Source of the DNA: Marinosulfonomonas sp.
GTDB taxonomy: Bacteria; Pseudomonadota; Alphaproteobacteria; Rhodobacterales; Rhodobacteraceae
NCBI GenBank assembly: GCA_019090845.1
Contig: JAHRVD010000291.1
Location: 1-9,482 of the forward strand
DNA: 9,482 nucleotides
Reading direction: 5' to 3'
Part shown: positions 5,906 through 9,482 of the stretch, piece by piece
Position numbering within the stretch: the first letter of the stretch is position 1
Layout of the letters: each line of letters starts with the position of its first letter
Notes under the pieces: generated by a model
Databases searched by the model: none
Told to the model about the DNA's origin: nothing
Seen by the model: only the letters and a program-made list of their open reading frames with translations
Program-made: the position numbers and the translations under genes

Positions 5906-7078
5906 ATGTCTACCGATCTCCCTTCATTTCCTCATCTGGAAGGCAATGCATCCCGTCAGGCACATTGCGATCTTCCCGAAGGCACCTTTGAACGCGAACT
6001 GGGCCGGGAAGGTTTCTTTGGCCCGGCAACGCAGATGTATCATTCCCATCCGCCAACCGGCTGGAACAGCTGGTCCGGGCCGCTGCGCCCGCGCTGTTTC
6101 GACCTCAACAAATTGACCCAAGAACAGGTGTCCTACTGGGACTCGCCGGTCATCCTTTACAATGACGCCACCAAGATGCGCCAATGGCGGATAACCAAGC
6201 CGATGGACCATCTGGTGCGCAACGGCGACGGGGATGAAATTCTGTTCATCCATCGCGGTGCAGGTGCGCTGTATTGCGATTATGGCCATCTGGAATACAG
6301 CATGGGCGATTACATCATCATCCCCCGCTCAACCATGTGGCGGCTGGAACCGAGCGAGCCTACCACCATTCTTGGCATTGAATGCACCAACGGCAATTTC
6401 ACCTTTCCCGATCGTGGAATGGTTGGCCGTCAGGCGCAGTTTGATCTTGGCATGCTGGACCGCCCGGCAATCGACGAAGCCTTCAAGGATCAACAAAGCG
6501 AAACCGAATGGCACGTTCACATAAAACGTCAAAATGCCATTTCGACCGTAATCTACCCATTCAACCCGCTGGATGCGGTTGGCTGGCAGGGCGACCTTTC
6601 GGTGCTGCGCATCAACGTCAAAGACATCCGTCCTTTGATGAGCCACCGCTACCATTTGCCACCGTCAGCGCATTCTACATTTATCGGCAACCGCTTTGTG
6701 ATCTGCACTTTTCTGCCGCGTCCGTTTGAAAGCGATCCGGGCGTGCTGAAAGTGCCCTATTTCCACAATAACGACGACTATGACGAGGTGTTGTTCTATC
6801 ACGCGGGCGACTTCTTTAGCCGCGACAATATAGATACCGGGATGATTACCTGGCACCCCTGTGGTTTCACCCATGGCCCGCACCCCAAAGCGTTGCAGGG
6901 AATGTTCACGCCAAAGAAAGATTTCATAGACGAAACAGCCGTCATGCTCGACACCCGCGACCCACTGAAAATGGGCGATGCGGCGGCGCAGGTTGAATGG
7001 ACCGGCTATGCAGAAAGCTGGAAAGCCAGCGAGCTTCCGGTGGTCGCGCCCAAGGTCGCCCCGGCGGCAAAAAAGTAG
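5906..7078 (+). CDS. Homogentisate 1,2-dioxygenase-like ring-cleavage dioxygenase (short bacterial form)
   Basis: This 390-residue cupin-type protein resembles the shorter bacterial relatives of homogentisate 1,2-dioxygenase, an Fe(II) enzyme that opens hydroquinone-type rings. The eukaryotic form is about 445 residues. The N-terminal half carries a barrel around GDGDEILFIHRGAG (107-120) through GDYIIIPRSTMWRLEP (134-149). The C-terminal barrel has the likely iron ligands: H287 in PYFHNNDDYDEVLFY, E294 in the same stretch and H323 in HPCGFTHGPHP. H317, six residues before H323, matches a second conserved histidine. The first His and the Glu are separated by six residues, one more than in the human enzyme. 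The protein ends in a Pro/Ala/Lys-rich tail. AAGGAAG before the ATG is a good ribosome site. An FAH-family gene follows, as in homogentisate pathways, but the substrate may be a different ring. Confidence 0.85.
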   Translation: MSTDLPSFPHLEGNASRQAHCDLPEGTFERELGREGFFGPATQMYHSHPPTGWNSWSGPLRPRCFDLNKLTQEQVSYWDSPVILYNDATKMRQWRITKPMDHLVRNGDGDEILFIHRGAGALYCDYGHLEYSMGDYIIIPRSTMWRLEPSEPTTILGIECTNGNFTFPDRGMVGRQAQFDLGMLDRPAIDEAFKDQQSETEWHVHIKRQNAISTVIYPFNPLDAVGWQGDLSVLRINVKDIRPLMSHRYHLPPSAHSTFIGNRFVICTFLPRPFESDPGVLKVPYFHNNDDYDEVLFYHAGDFFSRDNIDTGMITWHPCGFTHGPHPKALQGMFTPKKDFIDETAVMLDTRDPLKMGDAAAQVEWTGYAESWKASELPVVAPKVAPAAKK

Positions 7079-7139
7079 CCTTGCTCGACGTCTCGGCTGT
7101 CAAATCCGGGGCGCGGGCGGCAGTTAGGAAAGCACAGAC

Positions 7140-8153
7140 ATGAAACTCGCCACATTGCTGGACGACACCCGTGACGGGCGGCTGGTCGTTGTTTCAACCG
7201 ATCTTGCCCGCTATGTGCTGGCAACCAAAGTCAGCGTGACGATGCAGGGTGCATTGGACGATTGGCCAAATGCACGACCGGCTTTGCAAAAACTGTCAGA
7301 CCAGTTGAATAGCGGCGCGGTTGAAGGCAAGGCGTTCGACCAAGCCAAGGCGGCCAGCCCCCTGCCCCGCGCCTATCAGTGGGCCGACGGCTCGGCCTAC
7401 CTTAACCACGGCGAATTGGTGCGAAAGGCACGCGGGGCGGAAATGCCCAAGGGCTATGAAACCGACCCGATCATGTATCAGGGAGGATCGGACAGTTTCA
7501 TTCCGCCCCACCACCCGATTGAGCTAATCACCGAAGATTGGGGCATCGACTTTGAATCCGAGATCGCGGTGATTACCGACGATGTGCCCATGGGCGTCAC
7601 ACCAGCGCAAGCGGGCCAACACATCCAACTGGTCGTGCTGGTCAACGACGTGTCGCTGCGCGCGCTTATTCCCGACGAAATGGCCAAAAGTCTGGGCCTG
7701 TTGCAGTCCAAATCATCCTCGGCGTTTTCGCCCGTCGCCGTTACCCCCGATGAACTGGGCGATGCATGGCAGGACGACAAACTGCATCTGCCGCTTTTGT
7801 CGACCTATAATGGCGCGCTGTTTGGCAAACCCAATGCGGGGCGCGATATGGCGTTCAGTTTTGGTGACCTGATCGCGCATGCCGCCAAATCCCGGGTTCT
7901 TTCTGCCGGTTCGATCATCGGCTCGGGCACGGTGTCAAACAAACTGGATGGCGGGCCGGGCAAACCGGTGCCAGCCGGGGGCAGCGGCTATTCCTGCATC
8001 GCCGAGATCCGGATGATTGAAACTATCCTTGACGGAGCACCAAAAACACCTTTCATGAGTTTTGGCGACACAATCCGCATTGAAATGAACGATGCAGACG
8101 GAGCGTCCATTTTTGGATCTATTAATCAGGTGGTTAAGAAACATGACGTCTGA
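7140..8153 (+). CDS. Fumarylacetoacetate hydrolase (FAH) family protein
   Basis: This 337-residue cytoplasmic enzyme matches the common bacterial FAH-family length. FAH proteins split a C-C bond in beta-diketo acids; fumarylacetoacetate gives fumarate and acetoacetate. An N-terminal domain (1-110, starting MKLATLLDDTRDGRLVVVS) precedes the catalytic beta-roll. Likely metal ligands are E139 and E141 in DFESEIAVI and D170 in LVNDVSLRAL. K191 in LQSKSSSAFSP fits the catalytic lysine region, and GSGTVSN (261-267) is another typical motif. It follows the ring-cleavage dioxygenase by 61 bases, so its substrate is probably the ring-opened product. AGGAA lies 9 bases before the ATG. The coding end overlaps the next gene by 11 bases. 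Some FAH-family members are hydratases or decarboxylases, so hydrolase activity is an inference from context. Confidence 0.9.
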   Translation: MKLATLLDDTRDGRLVVVSTDLARYVLATKVSVTMQGALDDWPNARPALQKLSDQLNSGAVEGKAFDQAKAASPLPRAYQWADGSAYLNHGELVRKARGAEMPKGYETDPIMYQGGSDSFIPPHHPIELITEDWGIDFESEIAVITDDVPMGVTPAQAGQHIQLVVLVNDVSLRALIPDEMAKSLGLLQSKSSSAFSPVAVTPDELGDAWQDDKLHLPLLSTYNGALFGKPNAGRDMAFSFGDLIAHAAKSRVLSAGSIIGSGTVSNKLDGGPGKPVPAGGSGYSCIAEIRMIETILDGAPKTPFMSFGDTIRIEMNDADGASIFGSINQVVKKHDV

Positions 8154-9021
8154 AACAAGCGGCCGGGCCGCATCGCCAGTGCAGGAACTTCGCGCGTTGC
8201 TTGGCAGCGGAAAATTGCTCGTCACCCCGGCATGCTGGGATGCGCTGTCGGCCAAGCTGATCCAGCAAGCCGGGTTCAAGCTAACCTTCATGAGCGGTTT
8301 TGCAGTGGCCGGGGCGCGGCTTGGCCTGCCTGATACCGGGCTGATTTCCTACGCTGAAATGGCAGATCAACTGCGCAATATCGCCGCTTGCGTGTCAATC
8401 CCAGTGATCGGAGATGGCGACACCGGATACGGAAATGCCCTGAATGTGCGGCGCACCGTGCAGGGCTATGCACAAGCCGGGGCGGCCTGCGTGATGATCG
8501 AGGATCAGCTTGCCCCAAAACGCTGCGGCCACACCAAAGGCAAACAGGTCGTCACCCGAAACGAGGCATTCGCCCGCATCCGTGCCGCAGTTGACGCCCG
8601 TAACGAAGGTGCTGATATTTTGATCCTTGCGCGCACCGACGCGCGCCAAGACCACGGGCTGGACGAAGCAATTTCGCGCGCGCAGATGTTTCGCGAAATC
8701 GGTGCCGACATCACCTTTGTCGAAGCGCCCCACACGCCAGAAGAAATGCGCCGGATCTGCACCGAGGTCGACGGCCCCTGCATGGCCAATCTGGTCGAAG
8801 GCGGGCTGACGCCGATGCTGTCGCATAAGGAATTACAGGACATCGGGTATGCCATTGTGACCTATCCTTTGACCGGGCTGACAGCCTCGATTGCCGCGAT
8901 AAACGACGTGTTGGCGCAAACCAATGCCGACGATCTGCAAAAACCGGCGATGTCATTTGCCGATTTGCGCAAGACAGTTGGGTTTGACGATTATTACGAC
9001 GCCGAAGAACGCTATCAATAG
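8143..9021 (+). CDS. Isocitrate lyase/phosphoenolpyruvate mutase family C-C lyase
   Basis: This 292-residue protein belongs to the ICL/PEP mutase superfamily, whose members cleave 2-methylisocitrate, dimethylmalate and related hydroxy acids or decarboxylate oxaloacetate. Key residues are seen: D91 and D93 in GDGDTGYGN (90-98), E120 in IEDQ, the KRCGH signature (126-130) with C128, the general acid of lyase members, R164 in LARTDA and E194 in VEAP. The cysteine favours a true C-C lyase over PEP mutase or oxaloacetate decarboxylase types. The ATG at 8143 is chosen because it overlaps the FAH gene by only 11 bases and leaves a normal N-terminus. An upstream in-frame ATG at 8092 would overlap by 62 bases. 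The ribosome site is weak, so translational coupling is likely. It would process a product released by the FAH step. The exact substrate is unknown. Confidence 0.9.
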   Translation: MTSETSGRAASPVQELRALLGSGKLLVTPACWDALSAKLIQQAGFKLTFMSGFAVAGARLGLPDTGLISYAEMADQLRNIAACVSIPVIGDGDTGYGNALNVRRTVQGYAQAGAACVMIEDQLAPKRCGHTKGKQVVTRNEAFARIRAAVDARNEGADILILARTDARQDHGLDEAISRAQMFREIGADITFVEAPHTPEEMRRICTEVDGPCMANLVEGGLTPMLSHKELQDIGYAIVTYPLTGLTASIAAINDVLAQTNADDLQKPAMSFADLRKTVGFDDYYDAEERYQ

Positions 9022-9030
9022 CGGACCGGT

Positions 9031-9482
9031 TTATACAGACAGCCCTTTGTCCGCCATCCAGCTTTTAACCAGCCCGACAGCCTCGGCCAACAGTTCTGGC
9101 TGGCCCTGATAATAATGCGTAGCACCCTTTATCAGATGGTATTGGCGGTCGGTTTGCGGTGCAGCTTCGTAAACAAGTTTCGGGTGGCTTGCAGGTGCTG
9201 CGTCATCGGCGCTGTTTTCCACAACCAACAACGGCACCGCAATTTTGCCTGCCCCCACCAGCGCATCAGCGCGTGAATCGTCATAGGACCACTGCGACAG
9301 CCAACTGCGCAACGAGCTGTAGCGCGCCAGCCCCGCCGGGCTGACGTTGGCCGCCTCTGGCACGCCCAGGTAACATTGCCCCGCCGCCCTGTCATTTGCG
9401 TCAACCTGCGGATCAAGCCAACGCAAATCCGCCATCGTGCGATGCACCACAAAGGCGCGCTCATGCTCGGGCGTTTTGCGCG
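9031..9482 (-). CDS. Alpha/beta hydrolase, C-terminal part (runs off the right edge)
   Basis: About 150 C-terminal residues are visible; the frame is open to the window edge, so the start and the nucleophile elbow lie outside. The tail shows the end of an alpha/beta hydrolase fold: a strand VPLLVVENSADDAAP that should carry the catalytic acid (in SADD), then HLIKGATHYYQGQPE with the likely catalytic histidine, and a closing helix EAVGLVKSWM. Such proteins hydrolyse esters, lactones, thioesters or C-C bonds. It is convergent with the lyase gene, with only 9 bases between the stop codons. It therefore belongs to a different transcript, although it could still serve the same pathway, for example by releasing the substrate from an ester. 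Confidence 0.82.
   Translation of the reverse strand, partial: RKTPEHERAFVVHRTMADLRWLDPQVDANDRAAGQCYLGVPEAANVSPAGLARYSSLRSWLSQWSYDDSRADALVGAGKIAVPLLVVENSADDAAPASHPKLVYEAAPQTDRQYHLIKGATHYYQGQPELLAEAVGLVKSWMADKGLSV

Noticed and set aside
8092..8142. Upstream ATG start for the lyase gene
   Set aside because: It would overlap the FAH gene by 62 bases and add an unusual hydrophobic/basic leader; the ATG at 8143 gives a normal family N-terminus and an 11-base overlap.

Overview
The window looks like a catabolic gene cluster from an alphaproteobacterium, probably marine and possibly of the Rhodobacterales (Roseobacter-like). This rests on moderate-to-high GC, a complete TRAP uptake system, an IclR regulator and the style of the proteins. 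The taxonomic call is an inference; no rRNA or tRNA is present to anchor it.

Layout. On the minus strand at the left lies a TRAP transporter operon, read from right to left: the periplasmic binding protein (dctP, 3017 to 1983), the small membrane subunit (dctQ, 1974 to 1423) and the large permease (dctM, 1350 to 49). The first 52 bases may hold the tail of a convergent plus-strand gene that shares a CTAG stop with dctM. A 268-base divergent control region (3018-3285) separates dctP from a plus-strand IclR-type regulator (3286-4071). It contains a long imperfect inverted repeat. Five further plus-strand genes follow, with gaps of 61 to 119 bases and one 11-base overlap: a luciferase-like (LLM) flavin-dependent monooxygenase (4191-5234), a flavin reductase (5321-5809), a homogentisate 1,2-dioxygenase-like cupin (5906-7078), a fumarylacetoacetate-hydrolase-family enzyme (7140-8153) and an isocitrate lyase/PEP mutase-family C-C lyase (8143-9021). 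A convergent, partial alpha/beta hydrolase (9031 to beyond 9482) closes the window on the minus strand.

How the genes could work together (inference). The TRAP system would import a carboxylated, probably aromatic, compound. The monooxygenase, fed reduced flavin by its neighbour reductase, would oxygenate it to a hydroquinone-type ring. The dioxygenase would open that ring, the FAH-family hydrolase would split the resulting diketo acid, and the lyase would cleave one of the products. IclR would sense the substrate or an intermediate. The pair of homogentisate-dioxygenase-like and FAH-like enzymes resembles the tyrosine/homogentisate route. However, no 4-hydroxyphenylpyruvate dioxygenase or maleylacetoacetate isomerase is in the window, and the monooxygenase, reductase and lyase are not part of that route. 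The cluster may therefore serve a different ring substrate. No mobile elements, CRISPR arrays, RNA genes or convincing rho-independent terminators were seen.
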